Below, one piece after another: positions 9,314 to 16,915 of a stretch of 64,000 nucleotides of DNA. The notes under the pieces were generated by a model. It worked only from the letters and a program-made list of their open reading frames with translations, had not been told where the DNA came from and searched no databases. Within the stretch, counting starts at the first letter, position 1. Each line of letters opens with the position of its first letter. The DNA comes from JAWKOK01 sp963698255 (GTDB lineage Bacteria; Chloroflexota; Anaerolineae; Caldilineales; Caldilineaceae): contig CAVOQD010000036.1 of NCBI GenBank assembly GCA_963698255.1, positions 124,001 to 188,000 on the forward strand. Direction: 5' to 3'. The position numbers and the translations under genes are program-made.

Positions 9314-10585
9314 CTAATCAGCCCACCGCCGATAACGAAAGATCGCAAAGCCCAGCAACAATCCAACCGTAATGTAGAGCACCGGCAGACCGGTCAGCGC
9401 GCCCATCGAGAACGCAATCAGCGGTCCCAGCGCCGAGCCGGCGTCGCCGCCGGTGGTGTAGACGCCGACGAAGGTGTGTGGTTGCGCGGTCTCTGTCGCG
9501 CTGTCGCCGGCCGCGGCCGCCAATACCACGTAGATGCCGCCATCGCAGATGAAGACGATCAGCAGCGCAATCATGGCGAACAGAAGCGGCAGCCATGCAA
9601 GGCCGAGCAGGGCGACGCAGAGCACGACGACCGTTGTCGCCGCCGTGTTTGCACGCCCAAACCGGTCCGACACATAGCCGAAGATCGGTCCCAGAAACAT
9701 GTCCGACAGCCAGCGCGTCCCCAACATGAGGCCGGCCAACGCCCCCACGCCGATGCCCAGCGAGGCCAGTTGCCCATCATCGGCCAGCCGATTGGCCAGA
9801 TAGAGCGATGTTGTGGAAAGGACGATGCCGTTGAGCAGATGGCCCAGAAAGCCGGCGCCGACCAGCCAGCGTAGCCTTGCCTCGCCCAGGCTCATGCGCC
9901 ATCCGGCCAACACACCGGCCAAAGACGCTTCGTCTGCTCTCTTTGCCTGACCGTCGGTCGACGCTGTTCCTTTCTTCGCCGGCGACCATTGCAGAAAACC
10001 GGCGAGCACAACGGCCGGCGCTGTCGCCAGTGTTATGGTCGCCACGGCCACTTCGTAGCCGTACAGATCATAGAGCCATCCGCCAACGAGCACGCTGATG
10101 GCGCTGCCCAACCGGACCAAACCCCACAATAGCCCTGTCAGTCGTCCACGAGTCGACGAATTCGCATACCAGACGGCCTCATAGCCCCCTTGGCGCAGAG
10201 CCGACCATGCGATTCCCCACAACAGTCGAGCAGCCAGAAAGACGGTAAATCCCCAGCCCACGCCATAGAGCGTCGTAGCGATCAAGCCAAGAACGGTTGC
10301 CGCCCAAAAAGGCTTGCGCGGGCCGAGCTTGGCAAAGAGCGCGCTGGCCCATGAATTGGAGAGGAGGCGCACCAATCGGTTGGCGCTCAAGAGGATGCCG
10401 ACCAGCGGCAGGGAGATGCCCAAGGCCGCGGCTTCCAGAGGCAACAGGCTGTACATCAACGAGTCGCCCAGGATTGAGAGACCGATGACCGCGCCGACCT
10501 GGGTGATGAATCGCACCGGTCGGCGTTGAGAATGGGGCACTTCGTCTATAGCCATCGTCTTGGAACCATTCAGGACTGGGTTCAA
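9314..10585 (-). CDS. MFS transporter
   Basis: An intact 423-residue (or 412 from the internal ATG at 10552) hydrophobic protein with about 12 predicted helices. Motif-A-like loops are present (ANRLVRLLSNSW after helix 2; GYVSDRFGRANTA in the second half). The cytoplasmic loop SPAKKGTASTDGQAKRAD splits the halves, and the C-terminus is YRRWAD. It belongs to the major facilitator superfamily; drug or metabolite efflux is the usual role but the substrate is not recognisable. It is convergent with higA and divergent from arsR. The start is uncertain between 10585 and 10552; the internal MAIDEVPH start seems equally good. Confidence 0.85.
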   Translation of the reverse strand: MNPVLNGSKTMAIDEVPHSQRRPVRFITQVGAVIGLSILGDSLMYSLLPLEAAALGISLPLVGILLSANRLVRLLSNSWASALFAKLGPRKPFWAATVLGLIATTLYGVGWGFTVFLAARLLWGIAWSALRQGGYEAVWYANSSTRGRLTGLLWGLVRLGSAISVLVGGWLYDLYGYEVAVATITLATAPAVVLAGFLQWSPAKKGTASTDGQAKRADEASLAGVLAGWRMSLGEARLRWLVGAGFLGHLLNGIVLSTTSLYLANRLADDGQLASLGIGVGALAGLMLGTRWLSDMFLGPIFGYVSDRFGRANTAATTVVVLCVALLGLAWLPLLFAMIALLIVFICDGGIYVVLAAAAGDSATETAQPHTFVGVYTTGGDAGSALGPLIAFSMGALTGLPVLYITVGLLLGFAIFRYRRWAD

Positions 10586-10738
10586 CGTTCAGTAACATCT
10601 GACTGGGCCGGACGTCCGGCATCCGGTCCAGCATCCGGACCGGTGCAATATGCCATTTTCGATGGACCCAACTGTTTCCGCAAGTTTATCCAAGCCGGTC
10701 CGAACGTTAACTGTTTGGACTGAATTTGGGCAATTTGC

Positions 10739-10785
10739 TTGACAAGCATCAAAAACCATGATACTTTACCATCATGTTAATTAAC
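10739..10785 (+). promoter_or_regulatory. arsR promoter with overlapping dyads
   Basis: TTGACA at 10739-10744 and TACTTT at 10762-10767 are separated by 17 bp, a good sigma70-type promoter. An inverted repeat CATGAT/ATCATG (10757-10762 and 10771-10776) spans the -10, and the palindrome GTTAATTAAC (10776-10785) follows it. Both are positioned to act as the operator for the ArsR-family repressor encoded 30 bp downstream (inference). Confidence 0.6.
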
Positions 10786-10814
10786 CGATCAGCGAAATAA
10801 GGTGACCCATTACC

Positions 10815-11174
10815 ATGGGGAGTGAAGACGATAGACTGAGCCAGACCTTTGCAGCACTGGCGAACTCAACACGACGGGCGATTCTAGCGCGTTTGGCGGA
10901 GGGGGAGGCAACCGTCAATGAACTGGCCGAACCGTTCAACATGAGTTTGCCGGCCATTTCCAAGCACATCAAAGTATTGGAGCGTGCCGGGCTTATCAAA
11001 CAGGGGCAAAGAGCGCAATACCGGCCCTGCACCATTGATGTCAGGCCCCTACAGGAGGTTTCGTTGTGGACAGCGCAGTACCACCATATTTGGGAAGAAC
11101 GCTTTGACCGCATGGACGACTATATCGCTCAACTGAGCAACTCACCCGAAGACAAGGAGAAGAACAATGAGTGA
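10815..11174 (+). CDS. ArsR-family transcriptional regulator
   Basis: A 119-residue winged-helix repressor. FAALANSTRRAILARLAEGE, then ATVNELAEPFNMSLPAISKH and IKVLERAGLI are the classic ArsR recognition-helix region. No metal-binding CxC is present, placing it with the metal-independent SdpR-like group that controls SRPBCC genes. Its last 8 bp overlap the next gene, so the two are translated as a pair. Likely autoregulated through the dyads at 10757-10785. Confidence 0.9.
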   Translation: MGSEDDRLSQTFAALANSTRRAILARLAEGEATVNELAEPFNMSLPAISKHIKVLERAGLIKQGQRAQYRPCTIDVRPLQEVSLWTAQYHHIWEERFDRMDDYIAQLSNSPEDKEKNNE

Positions 11175-11653
11175 CAGTACCGGTAGCAAAGACGCCGTTG
11201 TGATTGAACGTACTTTCGATGCCGCCCAAGACCTCATCTGGCAGATGTGGACCGACCCCGAGCAGTTCAAACAGTGGTACGGCCCCAAGGGTTTCACCAT
11301 CCCCGTTGCCGACATGGATCTGCGCGTGGGCGGCAAACGCCTGATCTGCATGTCGTCCCCGGACGGCAGCATGAAGATGTGGACGACCGGTGAATTCACG
11401 GAAATCGCCCCGATTGAACGCCTGAGCTACACCGAGAGCATGGCTGATGAAAACGGCAATGTGATCTCGCCTGCGGCCATGGGCATGCCCGAAGGCTACC
11501 CCGAGACGACGGAAGTCACCGTGCAGTTGGAGGATCTCGGCTGGACGCACCAAGATGACCATGACCCACGCCGGCATCCCGGCTGATTCTCCCGGCGCAG
11601 GCGGCTGGAACCAGGCATTCGACAAATTGGCGGATCTCATCGAAGCTGCATAG
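11167..11653 (+). CDS. SRPBCC/AHSA1-like domain protein (one frameshift)
   Basis: Starts inside the arsR stop region after gacaaggagaagaac. IERTFDAAQDLIWQMWTDPE and FKQWYGPKGFTIPVADMDLR are the START/AHSA1-type hydrophobic-cavity fold signatures. Near 11541 one base too many changes the frame. Corrected, it continues LEDLGGRTKMTMTHAGIP to AFDKLADLIEAA and TAG 11651-11653, about 161 residues. ArsR-AHSA1 pairs are frequent in soil bacteria, with the ArsR protein repressing its partner. The ligand is unknown. Confidence 0.85.
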
Positions 11654-11839
11654 ACGACGAAGAGACAGCTTCAGGAACGCCGGTGGCCCGGAGGGGCCGG
11701 CATCCGGCGTTCCTCACCTTCATGTCGTCATTCAAATGTATTCGCCAATCCAACCCGTGCCCCGATGAAACGCTCAGCCTATCTTGTTTGCAAGGTAGTC
11801 GATCTAGGCGAAACTTCAGGCGCCTGGTCTATTGGCGGT

Positions 11840-13600
11840 CTACTGGCTTGAAAGGGCTACAATCTCGTCGATTGTCTGTTGCAGATCAGGTGTTTGACGC
11901 GCCCGTGTCGCCTGCTCGTAGGCGTAGCCGATGGCGATCAGTTTGTCCTCGCTCAGGAAGTCTCCGATCAAGGTGATGCCATCAGGCTGGCCGTCCGCAT
12001 TGTAGCCTACCGGCACCGTCAATGCCGGAAAGCCCGCCGCTGCATAGACCTGCGAATCGCTGAGCAGGGCATCCAGTTCGTAGTCCTCGAAGAGATCGCC
12101 GAGGTCATCGGCCACAGACATGCTCTCTTCGACTTGGGCTGCGTACTCATCGGCTGTGAGCGTGCTCTTCACAGCGCTTTCGAGATAGCCCTGCCCGTAA
12201 GGCGCGCGATTGGCAAGATCGGCGTTGTTGATTTCGACGATCTCTGCCAGAGACGAGACCGGAGCCTCATCACCCAGATTGGCCAGGAAGGCGTCCAATG
12301 CCGTGCGGAAGCCGTAGTCGATGACGGCGTCGAGATCCGGTGCAGCCGGCAATGCTGAGGCGGGCACCTCGACCAATTCAATGCCCAGATCGGCGAACGG
12401 CGCTGCGTTCGCTCGCACCTCATCATTGGCGGCGAGCATCGACTGGCGAAATTGGTCAGCGGCGTCGTCCTCCAATTCGAGCATGACAATATACTCGTCG
12501 ATAGATACGTCATCCTGGACAACGATACCCAGGTTCTTGCCGTCAGCTTCTTCGCTTGCCAGATATTGAGTGTAGTCCGTACCGACCACATGTGCAGCGT
12601 CCAACGTGGCGGGATCGTTCTCGTCTACGCCGGTCATGGCGCTGAGCAGCACGGCCACATCGGTGACGCTGCGGCCGATGGGGCCAGGCACGTCCATCCA
12701 GTCGACCAATGGCAGAATGTGATCGCGGCTGACCAGGCCACGGCTGGTCTTGAGACCGACAACGCCGTTTATTTTCGCCGGCTGAATGATCGAACCCTGA
12801 GTTTCGGTGCCCACAGTCACCGCCGCTAGGTTGGCCGCAGCCGCCACCGCCGAGCCACTGCTGGAACCAAGCGTGTCATAGGGGCCGTAGGGATTGCGCG
12901 TCTGTCCGCCGAGCACGCTGAAGCCGTTGGGCATGGCGACGTCCATGTAGTTGGCCCATTCGGAGAGGTTGGCCTTGCCCAGGACAATGGCCCCTGCGTC
13001 GCGCAATTGGGCGATCAGGAAGGCGTCACGGCTTGGTTGCCAATCGCGCAGAACCCAAGCGCCGGCCGCGGCATGAAGGCCGTCGCCGGTGGCGATGTTG
13101 TCCTTGAGCAGGACGGGGATGCCATGCATGGGGCCGCGTACTGTGCCGTCGGCCCGTTCGGCGTCGAGGCCGCCGGCAATCTCCAGCGCATCGGGGTTGA
13201 GTTCCAGCACAGAGTTCAGCTTGTCGACATCGTAGCGCTGAATGCGCTCGACGTAGTAGACCACCAGTTCCTCAGCCGTGAGTTGCCTGTCATCCATCAA
13301 CATCTGCATGTCGAGCAGCGTGGCGTCGCCCAGCAGATCATCCAATTCGGCGATTCGATTGGGGCCATATGCGGACAACGCTTGCTCAAAGGCGCTGAAA
13401 TCTCGTTGCCGTTTGCCGCTGTAGTCCGGTTCGGCAAGGGGGTATGAAGGCAGCAGGTCATCCCACTGTTCGCTACTGAATAGAGTCCCTGGGTCAGACG
13501 CCTGCGTGGGCGTGGCATCGGCTGCAAAATCCATCGGAGCACAGGCCGCAAGAGACAGAAGAATGGTGATGAGGAGAGTGAAAATGATCTGGTTTTTCAT
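11840..13600 (-). CDS. Amidase-signature lipoprotein
   Basis: An intact 586-residue protein. The N-terminus has Lys, a hydrophobic run and LAAC lipobox (Cys20), so it is probably membrane-tethered outside. The amidase-signature triad can be placed: Lys in IPVLLKDNIATG, cis-Ser/Ser in the TLGSSSGSAVAAAANLA loop and in GTETQGSIIQPA. The glycine-rich loop is GSSSGSA rather than the usual GGSSGG. It hydrolyses amide bonds; peptide amides or aryl-acylamides are typical for secreted members. It is the longest unbroken gene in the first half of the window. No operon partner is seen. Confidence 0.9.
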   Translation of the reverse strand: MKNQIIFTLLITILLSLAACAPMDFAADATPTQASDPGTLFSSEQWDDLLPSYPLAEPDYSGKRQRDFSAFEQALSAYGPNRIAELDDLLGDATLLDMQMLMDDRQLTAEELVVYYVERIQRYDVDKLNSVLELNPDALEIAGGLDAERADGTVRGPMHGIPVLLKDNIATGDGLHAAAGAWVLRDWQPSRDAFLIAQLRDAGAIVLGKANLSEWANYMDVAMPNGFSVLGGQTRNPYGPYDTLGSSSGSAVAAAANLAAVTVGTETQGSIIQPAKINGVVGLKTSRGLVSRDHILPLVDWMDVPGPIGRSVTDVAVLLSAMTGVDENDPATLDAAHVVGTDYTQYLASEEADGKNLGIVVQDDVSIDEYIVMLELEDDAADQFRQSMLAANDEVRANAAPFADLGIELVEVPASALPAAPDLDAVIDYGFRTALDAFLANLGDEAPVSSLAEIVEINNADLANRAPYGQGYLESAVKSTLTADEYAAQVEESMSVADDLGDLFEDYELDALLSDSQVYAAAGFPALTVPVGYNADGQPDGITLIGDFLSEDKLIAIGYAYEQATRARQTPDLQQTIDEIVALSSQ

Positions 13601-13639
13601 AATTGTTTTCCTGATGGTTGTTTTCCCGCTTCAGACAAC

Positions 13640-14005
13640 GAGATGAATCCATTGTAACAACAGCCAGCCGCACCACAAGAACTCGTCTCGTCGCACGCCA
13701 AACGGCGGCTGCCATCCCGCCCACGAAGAGGGTCAGACCGACCGCTAGCGCGAACCGGGCGGCTATGGACATCGGTTCATGAGGATGCGCAGCGATCTCT
13801 TCAATTGCCACGCCCAGGTAAACTGGGTCCATGCCCACCAGACAAGCCAGAAGACGAGAACCGCCTGACCGACGGTGATCCAATCGAGATGGTGATGAAA
13901 CAGCGCAACGACCTGTGTTACGGAAAAGACAAATACCAGATCGAAGAAAAGCTCGACAAAGGTGACTTTCTGATCTTCAGGGGACACAATCGCACTAGAG
14001 TTCAT
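13640..14005 (-). pseudogene. LtrA-family membrane protein with large internal deletion
   Basis: The N-terminal part FVELFFDLVFVFSVTQVVAL and FWLVWWAWTQFTWA (14005 to about 13825) is the first helix region of low-temperature-requirement-A proteins. It joins, in another frame, GVAIEEIAAHPHEPMS and then ARFALAVGLTLFVGGMAAAV, the last helices of the same family. Roughly 280 residues of the middle are missing, far beyond a one-base error. The gene must be non-functional as read; the alternative is a collapsed assembly. AAGGAGGAG precedes its ATG. Confidence 0.75.
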
Positions 14006-14255
14006 TCACTCCTCCTTGGAGTTCCTGGGTTGCTTCAATGTTGAGTGTCGCGGTTGCATCGATCGCACCGGTCTCATCGTCCCAGGTGATGTCTAGGAGG
14101 TAGTTCTGCACGTCGATGCCGGGTGCGCCGATGGTTGCGCCATCGATGGATCTCGGCTCCGGGTCGGGGATCGAACCAAGCGGCTCGCAAGCGCCTAGAG
14201 CCAGCACAAAGACGATTGTCGTTACCATGACCAAACTATTTTTCACCATGTGCAT
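13995..14255 (-). pseudogene. M1-metallopeptidase-like lipoprotein, N-terminal remnant
   Basis: The start ATG 14255 (or 14249) leads to a signal peptide ending in LALGAC (lipobox). After PDPEPRSIDGATIGAPGID comes VQNYLLDITWDDETGAIDA and TATLNIEATQEL. This matches the beginning of bacterial aminopeptidase-N-like (M1) exported proteins. It stops after ATQELQ exactly at the ribosome site of the LtrA remnant, so some 400 or more residues, including HExxH, are gone. It appears to be a second deletion edge next to the LtrA scar. Confidence 0.65.
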
Positions 14256-14719
14256 TCCATTCCCCTTTTTGGAGATCCATTTTCCTGTGGAATTAATAAT
14301 CTTTGGGCAGTCTGTGTATGTTCAACCATCGTGCAGTGTACGATAGCCGGGGTGGGCAGGCAGTGATTGCCGCTCCATTGTCTTGTCACATCCCAGCGAA
14401 CCGATGTCCCCTGTTTTCAGCGTGTGTCTGCCTGAAATCTGTCAAACTCGGTGGGCGCATTGCCTCACAAATGGATCTTCGGCACCACGCGTCCTCACCG
14501 TCAACAACTGAACCGCGGATCAGGCTTCTCGGAGCAGCCTGATTTTAGCCACCGCATGGGCACACCCGGCAGCCCACTTTTCTGGAACCATGCACGTCAG
14601 ACGGGTGACTATCCACGCGCCGAAACAATCTACCCCGCCTTGCGCCTCGGCGCCATGGGTCCGTTCTACGAACCAAGCTGATCGCATCCTTCATGTTACG
14701 CAGTGACGATGTATCGAAT
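14256..14719. other. Intergenic region with a terminator-like hairpin and possible coding remnant
   Basis: About 460 bp between divergent gene remnants and padR. A hairpin ATCAGGCT/AGCCTGAT with a T-run lies at 14519-14546. After it, the frame ending at 14681 (HRMGTPGSPLFWNHARQT, then YPALRLGAMGPFYEPS) has the look of a protein C-terminus, but I cannot name a family. Nothing else is supported. Confidence 0.35.
14519..14546 (+). terminator. Rho-independent-type hairpin
   Basis: An 8-bp stem ATCAGGCT/AGCCTGAT (14519-14526 with 14536-14543) followed by TTTT. A near-identical hairpin with CAGCCTGATTTTTT occurs at 46916-46947. Confidence 0.5.
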
Positions 14720-14748
14720 TTGCAATAGTCACAAATGACTATTATAAT
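14720..14748 (+). promoter_or_regulatory. padR promoter with operator in the spacer
   Basis: TTGCAA (14720-14725) and a perfect TATAAT (14743-14748) lie 17 bp apart. The spacer holds the inverted repeat AATAGTCA/TGACTATT (14724-14731 and 14736-14743), filling the gap between the two boxes. The padR ATG at 14756 is 7 bp after the -10, so the transcript would be leaderless. A repressor bound at the dyad would block polymerase, consistent with PadR autoregulation (inference). Confidence 0.7.
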
Positions 14749-14755
14749 GGTGAGC

Positions 14756-15284
14756 ATGAGCACAGTAAAGGACAAGCGACTGCTGCTGTTGGGCATCCTG
14801 AGCGAACACAGTCTGCACGGCTACGAGTTGAACGAACTGCTTAAAAACCCGGCCATTGGCATTCATGTCGGCAAAGCCAACGCCTATCAACTGCTGGCCA
14901 AGCTGGAGCGTGAAGGGCTGGTGGCGGGACATGAAGAGCGGATCGAGAAGCGCCCGCCGCGCACCGTCTACACGATCACGGCGGCAGGTAAGGCCGAGTT
15001 CTCCCGCCTGTTGCAGGAGCGGATGGCTGAATGCCAGCCGTTCGAATACCCCGACGGCATCTCGCTGAACTTTATCAACTCTGCTCGAACCAAATGTTGC
15101 TGTTTCCTTGTTGAAGCAGCGCGCCTCGCGCCTCGCCGATCGTTGTGTAGCCCTTTCGGGTTTCTCAGACGACATCCGCGCATCCCATCCTGGGTTGGAT
15201 TTTCTGATTCGACTGGTCGAATTGGAACAATCCATTTTGCACGAATTCATCGAGAAACTTGAAAGGAACCACTCCAATGATTGA
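14756..15284 (+). CDS. PadR-family transcriptional regulator (one frameshift)
   Basis: Start chosen at ATG 14756 because the -10 box occupies 14743-14748. KRLLLLGILSEHSLHGYELN and KANAYQLLAKLEREGLV, then RPPRTVYTITAAGKAEF are the PadR winged-helix signature. At about 15080 (aactctgct) the frame slips. The other frame continues NLLEPNVAVSLLKQRASRLA, then LDFLIRLVELEQSILHEFIE to TGA 15282-15284, giving the usual C-terminal dimerisation helices (about 175 residues). It overlaps the monooxygenase start in ATGATTGA. Likely represses this two-gene operon. Confidence 0.85.
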
Positions 15285-15613
15285 CGCAGGCCAATTTACC
15301 CTCCACGCAACCTTTTTGGCACAGCCGGACAAATATGAAGAGATGAAGGCCATCACCCGCGAATCCTTTGCGCTGACACGCGAGACGCCGGGGCTGCTGC
15401 AGGTGCTCTGTCTGGAACCGCCAAAGGCAGAGAAACCCTTTGTGTTCGTCTCTGTCTGGCGCACAAAGGCCGACTTTCAGGCCTTTTTGAAATCGCCGGC
15501 CATGGTTGAATACCACAGTTCAGCAGGCGATCAAGACGATGTTTGAGACGGCCATGGCAGATGCGACGGCCGATTTCTACACTGTTATGGACGCGTGGAC
15601 TGCGCCTCATTAG
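15277..15613 (+). CDS. Antibiotic-biosynthesis-monooxygenase-fold protein (one frameshift)
   Basis: ATG 15277 overlaps the padR stop. FTLHATFLAQPDKYEEMKAI, then RETPGLLQVLCLEPPK and FVFVSVWRTKADFQAFLKSP are features of the dimeric alpha/beta ABM (quinone monooxygenase/heme-degrading type) fold. Near 15520 the frame shifts; corrected, it runs QAIKTMFETAMADATADFYT to TAG 15611-15613, about 111 residues. As PadR partner it may act on aromatic or quinone compounds (inference from context). Confidence 0.75.
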
Positions 15614-15654
15614 TCAGATTCAACTCATCTAGCTATACAGCTTATCGCTAAATC

Positions 15655-15722
15655 GAACGCGGATGACGCTGATGTGGCGGATTCACGCAGATTTTCTTCG
15701 GGAAATCTGCGTGAATCCGGCC
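15655..15722. repeat. Intergenic hairpin, family A
   Basis: A 17-bp perfect inverted repeat CGGATTCACGCAGATTT (15678-15694) with its complement at 15703-15719 and an 8-nt loop, preceded by degenerate gcggatgacgctgatgtggc. It lies between two co-directional genes. Confidence 0.75.
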
Positions 15723-15787
15723 CACTCGCAGAATCTACGTTACATCGGTTCAATGGCTGAATGGTAAGCTCATCAAAAGGAAGTCTC

Positions 15788-16813
15788 ATGAATAACCGAA
15801 TCAAAACAATCGCCAAGTGGTTGGCCGTAATGGTCGTTGCGCTCCTGTTGTTGGCGGTCATCGTGCCCTTTTTGATCCCGATTTCGCCACTGGAGGGCGT
15901 CGGCCCTGCTGAAGCGGCGGCCGCACCCGAGAGCCGGTTCGTGACGATCCCCTTCGAGGGGACCGACGGGATCGATATCCACTACCTCACCGACATAGTG
16001 ACAGACACAGCGACCGACGACAAACCTGACGATACAGAACCGACCTTCGTCCTGCTGCACGGTTCCGTCTTCAACGCCTTCACCTGGAACGAGGTGATCG
16101 AGTTCTTCGATGAGCGAGGGCGCGTGATCGCCTACGATCAGATTCCCTATGGACTGAGCGAGAAGTTGGTGGAGGGCGACTGGACGGGCCCCAATCCCTA
16201 TTCGGCCGACGCTGCGGTCGAACAGCTGATCGCCTTGCTGGATACGCTCGACGTGGACAAGGCCATCCTCGTCGGTAACTCCTATGGCACGGTGCCGGCG
16301 GTACAGGCCGCACTCGCCCATCCTGAACGCGTCGAAGCCCTGATACTTGGCGACTCGGCGGTCTACGTGCAGGAAAGTCTGCCTGCCTGGGTGATCAATC
16401 TGCCGCAGGTTCAGCGACTGGGCCCGCTACTGGCACGCATGATCGGTGGCGGCGAATCATTCATACGCCAGACGTACCTCGACCCTGCCGCCATAAACGA
16501 CGAGCGCATGCGTCTGACACTGATTCATACTGAGGTTGAGGAGTGGGATGACGCGCTGTGGGCTTACTTGCAAGAGTGGGGAAGCAATCCTGCCGACGTG
16601 GTTGGGCAACTGTCGACGATTCAGCAACCGGCGCTTGTGATCACGGGGGACAGCGATGCTATCGTGCCGGTGACCGACAGTGAACGGCTTGCGTCCGAAC
16701 TGCCCAATGCTGACTATGCTGTTCTCTCTTCCTGTGGACATGTGCCACAGGAAGAATGTCCGGCACAGTTCGAGGATGCCGTCAACGAATGGCTGACACA
16801 GATGGGCCGTTGA
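15788..16813 (+). CDS. Membrane-anchored alpha/beta hydrolase
   Basis: ATG 15788 follows aaaaggaagtctc. An N-terminal helix (WLAVMVVALLLLAVIVPFL) anchors or exports the protein. The alpha/beta-hydrolase core is complete: FVLLHGSVFNAFTWNEV oxyanion region, nucleophile elbow VGNSYGT, acid in TGDSDAIVP, His in SCGHVPQEECP. It is intact, about 341 residues. A catalytic role as an esterase or lipase-like enzyme is likely; substrate unknown. It converges on the giant gene; a strong hairpin separates them. Confidence 0.88.
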   Translation: MNNRIKTIAKWLAVMVVALLLLAVIVPFLIPISPLEGVGPAEAAAAPESRFVTIPFEGTDGIDIHYLTDIVTDTATDDKPDDTEPTFVLLHGSVFNAFTWNEVIEFFDERGRVIAYDQIPYGLSEKLVEGDWTGPNPYSADAAVEQLIALLDTLDVDKAILVGNSYGTVPAVQAALAHPERVEALILGDSAVYVQESLPAWVINLPQVQRLGPLLARMIGGGESFIRQTYLDPAAINDERMRLTLIHTEVEEWDDALWAYLQEWGSNPADVVGQLSTIQQPALVITGDSDAIVPVTDSERLASELPNADYAVLSSCGHVPQEECPAQFEDAVNEWLTQMGR

Positions 16814-16860
16814 GTTGTTTCCGCGTCGCGTGGGTTTGGCCGGAGCGGCGTGCATTGATG

Positions 16861-16905
16861 GATCGAATAAGCCAGGTTTCGTTGAGAAACCTGGCTTGTT
16901 CGATC
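16861..16905. terminator. Bidirectional hairpin terminator
   Basis: A 20-bp stem (16861-16880 with 16886-16905, one T-G wobble) around the loop gttga, core AAGCCAGGTTTC/GAAACCTGGCTT. It sits between the convergent ends of the hydrolase and the giant regulator, suiting both directions. Confidence 0.7.
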
Positions 16906-16915
16906 CGGCAACCCA

